Source: Hofstenia miamia (lineage: Eukaryota; Xenacoelomorpha; Acoela; Hofsteniidae). From it: a stretch of DNA of 23,966 nucleotides. A model generated the notes under the pieces. That model was not told the DNA's origin. It saw only the letters and a program-made list of their open reading frames with translations, and did not search any database. Shown here piece by piece: positions 1 through 10,526 of this stretch; the first letter of the stretch is position 1, and each line of letters opens with the position of its first letter. The stretch spans positions 1,018,079 through 1,042,044 of the forward strand of contig CABFPE010000210.1 in NCBI GenBank assembly GCA_900660155.1, given 5' to 3'. A program made the translations under genes and the position numbers.

Positions 1-27
1 TATATATATATATATATATATATATTT
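1..27. repeat. (TA)n microsatellite
   Basis: Pure TA dinucleotide run at the left edge, probably continuing outside the window. It is the first of eight TA tracts in the window. Confidence 0.95.
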
Positions 28-1124
28 GTTCAAATGATTTAAACAGTCACAATCTAGCATTCATTTTTAAGTTTTTTTTTTAATTTAATGAAATATGCTA
101 AAATACTACTTTTATGACATTTCAGCCAAAAATATTTCCGTGTTTTTCAAAAAACAAAAATATGATTTTTTATGACTTTATAACTTTCTATTTAGCTCCA
201 CCATGGGTATGAAAACCATCAAAATTTTAAACAGACTGCAAAACAGACCACGAGAAAAAAAAACTTTATGACTTTGGTTGCACTACTGATAACCAAGAAA
301 TCATTGAATTGAATCGCAACACATTAGCACTGTTTGAAATTTATGTAATACATCTACTATTCTATAATGTAATGAAGTGTTTGTAAGGTCAGAATGACAT
401 TTTTAGATATTAAACTTAGTTTACTTTTTTGAAGTTTTGTGCTATTGTGATATTAAGAAACAGTCGTAGACAATTTTATACAGATGTTTAGAGATTTCCT
501 TGTTAATTACATCTGAATTAATATCAAAAAGTGTCGCGTCAGACGACTACAAAATCACGCTTCTTGTATTCTAAGACTTAACTGATGTTGATGTGGAATT
601 AGGTTAAAAATTTTATCTCAAAAAGCATTGAGATTACTTCGAAATGGTTTTAATGCACTTGCTAATTGTTTGCATCATGAAAGGAGACTGATATTGACAA
701 CCGTCCCGCTTGTCAAAGATAAAAAGCGATTAGTTGCAAGATAAAAGTTTGTTTGTCGCTTTGATATTTCCATTAACTAAATATCTTATTAAGCACTCAC
801 ATTATGTAAAAATATTCAAATCTTAAACGCACTTACATGTATTTCATCTGCGCAACATTGTTCCATACTCATTCAAATCTCAGTTACATATCTAGTTTAA
901 GCAAAAAAAATCAATTTGAGAAGTTACAATTACATATATCTAAATTGTTAGTAGCTAAATCATATAACTACATGTAGTCTTGCATGAAAATAACATATGC
1001 TTTATGTTTATATTAGAATGCGGTGATTCTTCAAATATCAGGATATTTATCATTAAATTGTTCAGTTTAGCGTTGGTTATCAACCTTTGTTCAAAAACAT
1101 TGATTTGTTAGTAACACCTTGGCC
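28..1124. other. AT-rich DNA without recognisable gene
   Basis: I see no coding frame, RNA gene or transposon motif here on either strand. Stops are frequent in all frames and homopolymer A/T runs are common. Confidence 0.6.
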
Positions 1125-1650
1125 TTAAACAGCCTAGCGTCCTTTTTAAAGGACAAACTGTTTTTCCACATTTCCAAAGAATTTTCTTCAAGCCTATTAT
1201 CAAATTTGAAAATCTTGGGGCGTGGGTAGGTCTATTGGAAAACGTAATTTATTGCAATGTTGAAAATTTCTATTAAATCGTATTGCTGTGGAACGTACTT
1301 TAATGCAATGTTGAAAACTTCTATTAAAGCTTATTGCTTTGGCAGAGATTGTTGAAAAGATTAGGGTTTTCTTTGAAAATTTTCGAATTTTTGAAAAAGA
1401 TTTAAATTCTCTCCACACCTAGTGCTCATGTATTTAGAAGGTTCGGAGCCCATAGAGGCAATAAAGAACTTTAACTGTTTCTTGATATGTGCAAAGATAT
1501 TCCAAACACATTAAGGCGCGCCGTGCGCAAAGTCGATCAGAGGTCGTGGTGCTTTCAGATTGAGCACAGCTTTAATAGGTTTTGAGCTATAAGTGTTTTA
1601 TTTTTTTTAGAAATCATGAAAATTTTTCAACAAATCTACAGGCTGTTTAA
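1125..1650 (-). mobile_element. TTAA-flanked MITE, copy 1
   Basis: A non-autonomous DNA element of about 520 bp. It is bounded by TTAA at 1,125-1,128 and 1,647-1,650. Immediately inside are inverted ends ACAGCCTAG (1,129) and, on the other strand, ACAGCCTGTAG (ending at 1,646). A diverged copy lies in the opposite orientation at 4,707-5,172. Shared islands include 1,615-1,629 with 4,733-4,747, 1,470-1,486 with 4,887-4,903, and 1,160-1,172 with 5,125-5,137, in the same order. TTAA targets are typical of piggyBac- and Kolobok-type elements, but no transposase is present, so the superfamily is inferred. The 72-residue minus-strand ORF at 1,200-1,418 lies inside the element and looks like a chance frame. 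Confidence 0.7.
1251..1352. repeat. 51-bp tandem duplication inside the MITE
   Basis: Two adjacent units with the core TGCAATGTTGAAAA start 51 bp apart (1,253 and 1,304). The second MITE copy near 5,030-5,060 seems to have a single unit, so the duplication is private to copy 1. Because 51 is a multiple of 3, it also gives a 17-residue repeat in the minus-strand ORF. Confidence 0.75.
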
Positions 1651-3040
1651 AGTTAAGAAGGCTGTTGTATTTTATGGAATTTAGTATCTAAATCATTAAG
1701 CTTAATGTAAAGTATTATTGAAGTGAAAAGATGCACTCAATCAAAATTATTCCCAGTGGAAGGTCATCTTTATATAAATATGTAAACGGCTTGTCAATGC
1801 TCTTCTAAATCAAGTTGTTTAAAATTTGTAAACACCTGTTTACCAGTCATCACAAATTACAAGAAATACCATAAAAGTGCTTTTAAGAAATGCATCATGC
1901 ATAAAATATACGTTTATATGGTTTCCTCCTTAAATGCCAAATCATCTACACTTTTTAAAGTTTATATTTATGAGTATTGAGTAATGATATTGTCACTATC
2001 CTAAGAAATATGAATTTACAATAGAACGAGATTTGTTATGTATAATTAATTAGTCTCTTGAAAGTCATAGATGAGAGAAGATGACGGATGACTTCCTTTA
2101 GAAACACCTCCTGAGTTTATGTGCCAATCGGATAAGTACTCTGTTACCTGAATTGAATCAATTACCATCTGCATTGAGAGAAATAATTCCAACTGTATTT
2201 TTACAATAATTTTAATCCAAATTTAACCAATCGCATTGGTGTCACTTTAATGTGAAATTACCAAACCTCATGTGCATAAACTTAATTCATCCCGTAGGTT
2301 TACAAGTAGGGTTTTTCAATGATGTTCTTAAATGTATTCAATATGCATTTATATAATAACAATAAGATGTTTGCTGAAAGATACAATTAAACTAAAAATT
2401 AAATAAATAATTTATAATAAGAGTCAAAGCAATATATTTGCTAAAAAGTGACAATTTTAGAACTACAATTTAAATATACATTCATAGTATATCATAATAA
2501 TAATAAAGGTGTGTGTTTATGTATTTGGTGAGCTCAGTGTAAGAAATCGGTAAATTTTAGCTTTAGCATGCTTGTGTTTCCAATTGCGCTTTTTTCTACT
2601 CTAATTTCATTTTCCAAATATTAGAGGCTGCTCGATGAAAACAAGGAAAGGAAATAATGCTGCAAATAAAATTAAGTGATTGTGGATTTACTTTTAGTAA
2701 TTATCAATAAAATGCATTGATTCTCGGCCATATTTATAAATGAAGCTGCCTTGAATTGTAATTGACATAACGGGGGTAATATATTATATTTGTCTATATT
2801 CACTAACATGATCATGGTTATGAGGAAAATTTGCTGTTTTTAATGACCAATTAAAAGTTTTTGATAATGAATAGCGGCTTTTTGTATTAAGATTAATAAA
2901 TAAAAATGAACAATAATGTAATTGCGATAAACAAAATGAATACAATAGTTTAACGTGATAATCTGGTTCTCAATTTCCGAGGTGGTATAAGTATCTAACG
3001 TCAGAAACCATTTTTTATATCTTATTTAGAATAAATTTAT
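1651..3040. other. AT-rich DNA without recognisable gene
   Basis: No coding frame or transposon signature was found. A short AAT run occurs near 2,493-2,506, too short to interpret. Confidence 0.55.
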
Positions 3041-3044
3041 CAAA

Positions 3045-3945
3045 TTATAAATCTTCGTCAATATCAGCACCGAAATATGTGACATGATCACTTTGTTTCA
3101 TCTGAACGCTGTTAACAGCTAATTCGATCCTGTTTGTTATTTCTTTTACAGAATTGATTTTTAATTGATTGGAAGTGAAATAGCTAGAAAGATGTTCAAT
3201 ATCACTTTTTAAATATTTCGTGGCCCTAAATGCGTAATTATCAGTATTTATGAGGCAAGTATATTTCAATATTTCACATGTTTCATAATGTAACTTACAT
3301 ATATTGCAAATAAAATTGGCCCTAGTACTGTGCCTTGAGGCACTCCTCGATCGGTTGCAATGTAATCAGATTTCATGTTATTCATAAATACGCATTGTTT
3401 TCTGTTTTCTAAAAATCTCTCAAGTAACTTAATTGAATTTTGTTGAAATCTGTAATTTTTAAGTTTAATCGCCAAATGTCCAAATTCATTGAATTATAAG
3501 TTTGCTTAAATTTAGAAGGCTCATGCAACAGGATTCATTTTGAGATTTACAGTGTACTTTAGAATATTTTTTCAGTAATTGAAATTATTGCATCACTTGT
3601 ACTATGCTTAGTGCGGAAACCATCCTTCTTAAATGCAAGGGATTGTTTGATTTGAATATGCAGTACTTTTCAAAAAGTATATTAAAACGGTACGTTATTG
3701 AGATTTGCCTATAATTTTTTGCAATAAGGTGATCTTATACAAAGGTGTTATATCTGACATTTTCATTATCTCCGGACATTCGTTTTCAACTATATATTAA
3801 TTAAATGCAAATGATAGATGGTCGAGAGATATATGAAAAAGATTCCCTATTATAATGTAAGGTAAATGAGTCGAATCGAAAGATTTAATAATGTTTAAAT
3901 TTTGTACAGTAGTTTCTAATTCGTTTAAGGTAAATAATCTAAATA
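3045..3945 (-). pseudogene. Reverse transcriptase relic of a CR1/L2/Jockey-type LINE
   Basis: Read on the minus strand, the RT domain can be followed in order through frame breaks. The N-terminal part ends in SDITPLYK (about 3,736). NYRQIS follows near 3,715 (family NYRPIS), then GFRTKHSTSDAIISITEKI at about 3,570-3,625 (family GFR..HST.DAI). Motif A has decayed to YNSMN near 3,500. ENRKQ and the motif B block RGVPQGTVLGPILF (about 3,307-3,350) follow in the 69-residue ORF 3,266-3,475. The ORF 3,045-3,269 continues with the C-motif position reading INTDNY instead of (F/Y)ADD, so the catalytic aspartates are lost, and then YFTSNQLKIN (family Y...N.L.lN). The copy is dead. No endonuclease or 3' tail is recognisable beside it. 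Confidence 0.85.
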
Positions 3946-3948
3946 AAA

Positions 3949-3987
3949 AAAATAATAATAATAATATTAATAATAGTAATAATAATC
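3949..3987. repeat. Imperfect (AAT)n tract
   Basis: AAT repeats with two interruptions. The tract sits exactly between two LINE relics on opposite strands. AAT tails end the RLE-type LINE copies elsewhere in this window, so it may be the remnant of a LINE tail or an integration scar. Confidence 0.85.
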
Positions 3988-3989
3988 AG

Positions 3990-4706
3990 AAAATGGCAAA
4001 CTAAGAAAGATTGGTACAGATTGAGGTTTATGCGTGGCTTATTCCAGACTGATATCGTAGTACCACTACTGTTTATAGTTATCTTAAGTTCAATACCGTA
4101 GACAAACATAACATATAAGTTGGAGAAGAGTGTCGGAGTAGTGAGCCATTTATGATCGTTCAAGAACGATGTTGCAGAAGGGAGTGGAGACATTGGAGAA
4201 AGCAAGCAGTAAGTCTGGTTGGAATAGGAAATGGGCCAAAAATGGCAATGATTGGGAGCAAAAGTGCAGAGGGAGATAGTTTGAGAACAAGCATTGGAAA
4301 ACATGATTGAGAAGGTCAATGAAGACCACAAGAGTGATAGAAAGAGACAAAAAAGTCACGAGGAAATTAAGACAAGACTGACGAACGAATACAAGAGGAG
4401 GGTAAGGAAAGTACTACAGAAATCAACATTGCTTGGGCAGATCAGGATAAAGTAAAAAAATATGTGCGCTAGACCAGTACTGAGATACGCGGAGGTAATA
4501 GTTAGATGGAACAAAAGAAACAAAGGGAGCTAGCTAAGGAGACAAGGAAGTCACTAAGAGCAGAGAGAGCTTTCAACTTAAGTGGACATGTTGATAAACT
4601 ATATATAACAAGGCATAAAGAAGTGGTCATGAAGGAATATATGGTATCAGAAACACTAGAAGTAAAGTAATAGGTAGAAAAGCAACTTAGGGAATTACTT
4701 CTGGAG
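3990..4706 (+). pseudogene. RLE-type LINE copy A, RT C-terminal part (decayed)
   Basis: The plus strand preserves RT motif B as RGLFQTDIVVPLLFIVIL (about 4,032-4,085). The family form is RGIFQGDSLSPLLFVIAL, with the key GDS degraded. Further on, about 4,365-4,410, it reads LTNEYKRRVRKVL, followed after a frame break by RPVLRYAEVIVRW, matching the post-RT thumb block common in R2/NeSL-like proteins of invertebrates (EY.RRVRKVL ... VRYS.GI..W). Multiple stops and frameshifts interrupt it. It stops where the TTAA element begins and resumes after it. The assignment to the same family as the copy at 23.4-24 kb rests on protein order and the shared 3' end further right. Confidence 0.75.
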
Positions 4707-5172
4707 TTTACCCTAAGTAGCTTGGGAATTTTTGAAAAATTTTCATGTTCTTGAAAAAGTTTATAAACGCTTTTACCTCAAAAACTAATGAAAACACTAA
4801 TTGATAAAATTGTGTCTGTTTTTTTATTTTCATTCCTAAATTGCGACCTGGCATTGTAATTTTGAGGTATGCGGGTGCGCCTAAACATCAAGAAACAGTT
4901 AAACTTCGTCTTTGACACCAGAGGTTTAAGCCATATATTTACCTGAATATTAGGTTTGGAAAAAACTCAAAATTTTCTTAAAAATGAGATTTTTCTTTAC
5001 TTTAGACACAGTAATACACCTTAGTACAAATTTAAGACATTACATTCAATCACGTTGACTAGCAGATGTGTCCATATCTCGTGATTTGAAAATTTCCTAA
5101 TGGACTTGGAGAAAATCTCCTATAAATGTGGAAAAACGGTTTGTCTTCTTAAATGAACACCCGACTTATTAA
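4707..5172 (+). mobile_element. TTAA-flanked MITE, copy 2, inserted in the LINE
   Basis: Second, more diverged copy of the element at 1,125-1,650, in opposite orientation and about 50 bp shorter. Its right boundary is TTAA at 5,169-5,172, preceded by GACTTA where copy 1 has GGCTGT. The left boundary is TTTA at 4,707-4,710, apparently mutated from TTAA. LINE coding sequence is recognisable on both sides, so this is an insertion into an existing LINE. Confidence 0.65.
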
Positions 5173-5404
5173 GACTAAGGAAAATGAGAATAGAGAATGG
5201 GGAAACATAAACCGTACCGTATCGGAATTGGAGAAAGGCAGAGAGCTAAACAAGGTATAGGCAGTAGTCGATGCATGGAGATTATTGGAGAAATACAAAA
5301 GACAGTGACAAAGAAGAAAGCAGCAAGTGGCTAAAGAGGGCAGGACTAAAGAAGGTAAGAGACTAATAATGGCAGCACAGGAGCAAGCACACACGACTAA
5401 GATT
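5173..5404 (+). pseudogene. RLE-type LINE copy A, connector before the endonuclease
   Basis: Continuation of the interrupted LINE. The plus frames read KWLKRAGLK (about 5,320-5,347) and then LIMAAQEQAHTTK (about 5,363-5,402). This matches the conserved segment (W..... L..ETE.LI.AAQ(D/E)QAL.T) that precedes the zinc-knuckle and endonuclease in R2/NeSL-like elements. Two in-frame stops and at least one frameshift are present. The frame is cut by the next insert. Confidence 0.7.
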
Positions 5405-6759
5405 GGATATGGATTAACATTCTTAATTTGCATTTAATCCGCATCCGCAAGTGTAAAAAATTTTAGCTGCATTTGGGAACCATAAGGGCTTTGCCTAAAA
5501 CGTTCCAAAGAGTACCTCCTCGTGGTGGTTCCTGGGCAATACTAACACTCAGTGGGCGCGTATGTGTGCGGAGGCCCGCACCCACATCAGACGTTAAAAC
5601 TAAGGTACAGAAGGTGCCACCATGTATACTTTGTATATATGGGAGCAGTAACAGTCGAGAAGTCTGTCTGTTTTAGTGTTGTGGAGACAGACGGTGACAC
5701 AGTGGAAACACTGTTATCAAGACTGGTACTGGCACCAGTTAGCGTGCTTCTCATAGGGCAGTCATATAGATAGGAAACTCTCTGTCTCTGGCCTTTGAGA
5801 TAGGCCTAGGCCAGTGTTTGCTGTGCCTTCCTGTGAGGTAGCTTTAATTGTCACAGGTAGTTATGATTCGACAGATTTTATTGCCCTGTCGCGGAGTTTT
5901 TAATCAGTAAAATGTTTTGCATTTCAGTGTTAGCTGGCTCCAATATTGTTTCCTCGGGTCTTTATAGCAGCCAGCAGCTCTAAAGTTGCCACCGTTAGTA
6001 GCCTTGGTTCGCCAAAGCAGGAGAGGCGCAACCCTCTCAACTGAAGTTCGGCCTTCGGCTTCACTCTGCTGATCAGACTCAACACAGATCAGCAATCTGC
6101 GAGACGGGGGTCGCCAGAAGATTCTCAAGTGCAAACCGGCCAGTTACAATTCTAGGGGTATAATCCGGACCCGAATCTTGGTTTCGGTCACTGAGTTAGT
6201 CAGTTGACTTCTTCAGTAACCCCACCTGCATTTGCAGAATTTTTTTAAGCATCTACAAAATATCTGTAACATTCTAACAGATTTCCAAAATGTTCATGTT
6301 ATATGCGATAGGTTGTGATATGCCTATTTGTTGTCAAAAAAGTACTCAATGTAATCTCATTGCAAAAAATCCCACAATTTGTATGTCTCTTATTAATGTT
6401 TGCCTGTAAATCACGAAGAAGAGATAGACTACACATGTCAAAATCAAATGATATCATCTTTAGATACAAAATATTGTTTCAAAATTCAAATTTAAAAATC
6501 ACAATTGAAAATTCAAATAGAAAAATTAAACGTTCGACTGAAAAATCAGCGGTAGAAATATTTGACAAATAAATAAATCACAACACAAAGAGCATCTCAT
6601 AAAATGATATATGTGACGTAGTTTAGAAACAATTATTGTCACCGGAATTTACATTATTAAGTCTAAAAATGTGATAAAAAAATTCTGAATCAACTAAAAG
6701 AGGAACCTGCATCCACATTGCATTTTTTGAATCCGCATGGATTTATCCAATCCGTATCC
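5405..6759. mobile_element. 1.35-kb G+C-richer insert of unknown type
   Basis: This segment separates LINE sequence that should be contiguous (AAQEQAHTTK before, the endonuclease after). Its outer edges are a 12-bp imperfect inverted repeat: GGATATGGATTA at 5,405-5,416 and, on the other strand, GGATACGGATTG from 6,759 to 6,748. Subterminal AATCCGCAT motifs occur at both ends (about 5,437 and 6,730). The core, about 5,470-6,230, is much richer in G+C than its surroundings. Short ORFs occur (5,473-5,676, 5,552-5,773, 5,904-6,134, 6,315-6,572), but none looks like a known protein. It could be a non-autonomous DNA element, a fragment with an LTR or 5' UTR, or a small foreign insert. Confidence 0.45.
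6067..6094. repeat. Perfect 8-bp hairpin in the G+C-rich insert
   Basis: TGCTGATC at 6,067-6,074 and its exact reverse complement GATCAGCA at 6,087-6,094 enclose a 12-nt loop. It lies in the most G+C-rich part of the insert and could form an RNA stem. Its function is unknown. Confidence 0.6.
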
Positions 6760-6769
6760 CTCTTTGGTC

Positions 6770-7447
6770 ATGAAAAATTGTTTTCAAGATGCACGTAGAC
6801 AAAAGAGCTGTGGTAAGTGACAAATGTGGGGTACGTTAGAAAGAGTTGAAGATAAGTAGATCTTCTGATAGCAGAATGTGATAGTTGCCGCAGAATGAAT
6901 ATACGTTTGGCATGACAATTTGGAGCGTGCGGTGCATTGGAGCTTGAGTAGGCTGTATTTGCTAAAAGTGGGAGAGAAGTGGCATGAGCATAAGCCATAA
7001 GGCTTCATAAAAAATGGGATACGGTGAGACTTCAACATGCAGGCTAGCAAACTGCATGCTGCAAGGAGGCCAGATATAGTGGTAGATAAAGCGGAAATAA
7101 TTGGGAATTGTGATAGACATAGCAGTGCCAACGGACGGGAATCTAGAAAGTAAGGTAAAAGATAAGAATGAGAAGTAAAGTGGGTTGGCAGAGGAAGTGG
7201 AAATTAAGAAAGTTAAAGAAGTCTAGGTAGTATTTTAAAAACTAGGAACAGTAAGCAAGAAACATACGAGATACTTCAAGCACTTAGCATTGCCAAAGTG
7301 GGCAGAAGGCTATTACAGAGGCAGCACGGTTAGGAAGAGCTACAGTTCTGAGGAAAGTTCTTAGACTCCCTGGGAACTGGTGCGTCTCATGAGCTTAGAG
7401 TAACACCAGCATGAAGCTGTGAGAGGATAGAGATAGTAATAATAATA
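6770..7447 (+). pseudogene. RLE-type LINE copy A, endonuclease and 3' end
   Basis: Plus-strand homologue of the better preserved copy at 23,447-23,966. Visible blocks are HDNLERAVHW (about 6,920), GEKWHEHKP (about 6,971), then AARRPDIVVD (about 7,050-7,080) with the endonuclease PD. The second catalytic D follows after a frameshift in IDIAV. After more breaks comes ATVLRKVLRLPGNW (about 7,338-7,380). The 3' UTR repeats CAGCATGAAGCTGTGAGA (about 7,408-7,424) found in the other copy, and the element ends in a short AAT tail at 7,435-7,447. Many stops and frameshifts show it is dead. Confidence 0.85.
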
Positions 7448-8928
7448 CATTATATTATAACAAACCCAAAACAGGTTTTGTATTAAATCATTTTGCAGCA
7501 ATTGTGATTTATCAGAATTGCCGATATCAATAATGCGATTGTAGTAGGATTCATTTTCTTGTTTTATGCTATAGCGTTCTAATATCCATTTGTAGTTAAA
7601 TGCATTATTCAAAAATGTGCGTATTTTCTTAAATTTTTTTAAATCCGAACCAAACATGATTTGCTAAGAATAAGGATTTAAAAGCTGCGTCAATTTAGTT
7701 AAGGAAAAACCTACCATTCTCATATCAGTTTATATTGCATTTTCTATAGGGTCGTCATCGGTTACTACAAGTAAGACGTTCTTGGTTTGCTAAAATGAAC
7801 ACTAAATGAAACTCAATTTGCAATGTCTCATGATAAATAAAAAATGCTCACTAATACTTCCTTTAGAAAAAACTGAAAATCATTTCAATACTGTTCGCAT
7901 TATTTAAAGTAATGTTTGCTGACCAGAGTAACGGATGCAATTTCAGTGTAGTGTTCTTTTATTGACAAAAAAGAATGACAAAAACACAAAAACCTACACG
8001 TCTTAAAAATACAGCATGAAAAAGCAGTACGTATTTTAATTATTTGATAAAATGCATTGAAATTTATTGGAAAGAATATAAGAATGTGGTTACTTTAACA
8101 GCATCAAAAATTGTAGAAACTATAGTTAATATATTAAATCTATTAAACAATGCTTAATTTTATAAAAGTATGCATTGACAGTGTTATTTGTGCAAATCCC
8201 TACAATGTTATTTTCAAAAAATGAGTGTAAACAATGATTTAAATGTGCACACAAAATGTTTACTGACAGGAAAGCTAGTGTTTTGAAGGTTAATTGCTAA
8301 TAAATATAATCTGCTAAGATGATCTAGAATAAAAAACTTCTAAGAAAATCTCTTGATGTCATTTTCCTCAACTTTATATTTAAAAATGGGATGTTTACAG
8401 AGACGTTGGTAACGGGAGGTCGGGGGCATCTTGGAGCAGCAGCCACTGAAAAATGAAACACTCTGCCTACAAAATTTTTTAAAAGGTAGCAGGACTTAGC
8501 GTTCCTTCTTATCAAAATGTTCTTACATTTTCAAAATGTGAATTAACAGCAAAATAAGCAAATCTACTTAAGAACAATTTACTTGACTATGAAATTATGT
8601 CCAAATTATTTATAGTATAAGTGGGTGTTTTCCAAATGGGGTTCTATGTTTATGTTGAGAATTCTCTAGCATTGCAACAGCAAGCTTGCTGGTTTGCTGT
8701 CCTTAATTGTACATTATGCCTGCTCCTGACTTTTAACGCCATCTGGGGAGCACTCTTCTATTGATTTTAATACATCGCTCTATTTGGGAAGTGCAGCATT
8801 TGAAAACACATTCCAAAGCTTTTTCAGTGATAAAAATAAAGTGAAAATTTTGAATTAACTTAATGCACAACTACGAGTAGTATTACGTTTAAGTTCGTTA
8901 CACAGGAAGTGAATTTAATTATTTACTT
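7448..8928. other. AT-rich DNA without recognisable gene
   Basis: No protein, RNA or transposon was recognised. A G-rich patch at about 8,405-8,450 stands out against the surroundings. A minus-strand frame of 63 codons at 8,324-8,515 crosses it but shows no familiar motif. A possible splice acceptor or leader (TTACACAG, ending at 8,905) lies just before the beta-propeller gene. Confidence 0.5.
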
Positions 8929-10440
8929 ATGAAACGTATTCAAATGCCACTTTTTGGTAGATCCGAGGAAGTTAAGAAAACACCAGAATCCCTTTATACT
9001 GAGTTGCAAATTCTCAGCGAGGCTCGTGAAGAGATTATTATATTAAAGCATATCAATGGAAAAAAGTTTCTCTCGGCGAAGAAAAGTGGAGCGGTTGTTG
9101 CGTGGGATAAGAAAACAGGAAATGGCATAACCATTGTAGATGGTAATTTTGAAATTCTAGACGTGCAAATTTCTACTTGTGATTGCAGTGGAGCACTAAT
9201 CTTTATATCTTATCGTGAAGAAAGAGCCTACAAAGTGAAAGTATTCAGTTTGAAAGAAAGGTTTAAATTGTTGTATCATTGCAAATTCTTGGGATATGTT
9301 AAATTGGTGGTTGCAGTTCTCTGTTCTAGATAGATTGATTGACCCAATTTCGCTTCATTAATTACTACTGCAATGAGTTAACATTCGAATAACATTCTCT
9401 TGGCTCTAAAATCTTACTTCATTTAGTACTATTTTAACAAATATTCATAGAATTTTTAATGAAAAATTAGCATTATCGTTTGAAAATAGAATATATTATT
9501 TATCCGAAAGTCTCAAATGTTTACGTTATTGACCAGAAATATATTTATGAATATCTGGAAAATCAAATAATAAAGAGTTTCAACTAATATTGTTTGTATG
9601 TGCACTAAGTAGAAATATTCATTTATATGTTGGAATTGCCAAGTTTTCAAATTTTGCTAAAATGATGTTGGAGTTGACAAAGTATTAAATTGATTAAAAT
9701 AAACTGCTGTTCCAACATTGTTATTGCATTTAAATACAACTGTATAATGACAATGCTTTGCAAAACCAATCCACTATGCTAATAGTGGCACCTATAGTCC
9801 ATAAATTAACAATTCGAGCTTGTTCAAAAAAATTTGAATTTAGCAACAATATGATTCTAAAACCAGGCGATAAAAATGTGATTTTTCTAGACTTTCACAT
9901 CAATCTTTCTATCTTAGCATCACTTTTCTTTCGGAGAACGATTTGAACTTCACACCGAAACACTTAATATCTATTAAATGTGGAATCGTATTAATGGACA
10001 CTGATACGTTTTATTTGTACAATGTGTGCAATAAAGATACCAACAATGAACTAGTTCTCAAAGATGAGCATTGCATTCAGTGTACAATTGAAAAATGCCT
10101 ACTAGTAACTGATGGACATACATCTCTTTTGATTGTCTTGTTAATATGTCATTCTACCACCACTACTGACATTATTTCTTTTAAGCTTGATGGCACAGAA
10201 ACTATAAATAAGGAATACATTTCAAGCAAAGGTAAAAAAGAACGAGTCAAAAATATTTTTGGTTGTGGAAACCAGATGGAATTTCTTAGTTGTGACAATA
10301 ACGGAGATATATATATCTGGACTTTAAAAGATAAGCCTAATCTATTCAAAGGAACGAAGATTTTATCAATGAAAAGTTACCTAAGGCATCGAAAACCTTA
10401 TAACTACGAGATTTCATGCAGTAGAATTAATGAAGAAAAA
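8929..10440 (+). pseudogene. Beta-propeller (WD40-like) gene, decayed main part
   Basis: Two long clean blocks flank a broken middle. Block 1 (8,929 to about 9,300) starts MKRIQMPLFGRSEE, with a second possible start at 8,944. It contains a WD-like repeat, GKKFLSAKKSGAVVAWD. The middle (about 9,302-9,888) stays protein-like only if the frame shifts repeatedly: RLIDPISL, NELTFE-stop, FNEKLALSFENRIYYLSES, VYVIDQKYIYEYLENQ, LILFVCALSRNIHLYVG. Block 2 (9,891-10,440) includes KHLISIKCGIVLMDTDTFYL and a good WD-like repeat, GNQMEFLSCDNNGDIYIW. The alternation of short hydrophobic strands fits a propeller fold. A 3' splice site is possible at 9,889-9,890 (TTTTTCTAG), so some breaks could be small introns. 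Several in-frame stops in the middle favour a pseudogene. Specific family not recognised; partner exon at 12,888-13,275. Confidence 0.6.
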
Positions 10441-10441
10441 C

Positions 10442-10526
<85 letters not shown>
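10442..10526. repeat. (ATT)n microsatellite, about 28 units
   Basis: Uninterrupted ATT run directly after the last protein-like codons (RINEEK) of the beta-propeller block. The frame stays open through it as poly-isoleucine, which is an artefact of the repeat. The end of the coding block or its splice donor must lie at or before this tract. Confidence 0.95.

Noticed and set aside
3939..4359. 130- and 69-residue minus-strand ORFs
   Set aside because: They are antisense to the plus-strand RLE-type LINE relic, which has recognisable RT blocks.
5995..6040. GGTTCG near 6,007 as the B box of a tRNA-derived SINE
   Set aside because: No A box at the right spacing, and the rest of the B box does not fit.
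6315..6572. 85-residue plus-strand ORF in the G+C-rich insert's AT-rich right part
   Set aside because: No motif; the Asn/Lys/Ile-rich composition is what AT-rich random sequence gives.
7361..7657. 98-residue minus-strand ORF, and its look-alike on the plus strand at 23,322-23,513
   Set aside because: The shared TASCW...TSSQGV ending is the antisense of the LINE 3' UTR present in both copies, not a protein family.
8324..8515. 63-residue minus-strand ORF across a G-rich patch
   Set aside because: No motif and no supporting context; the local G-rich patch merely removes stops.
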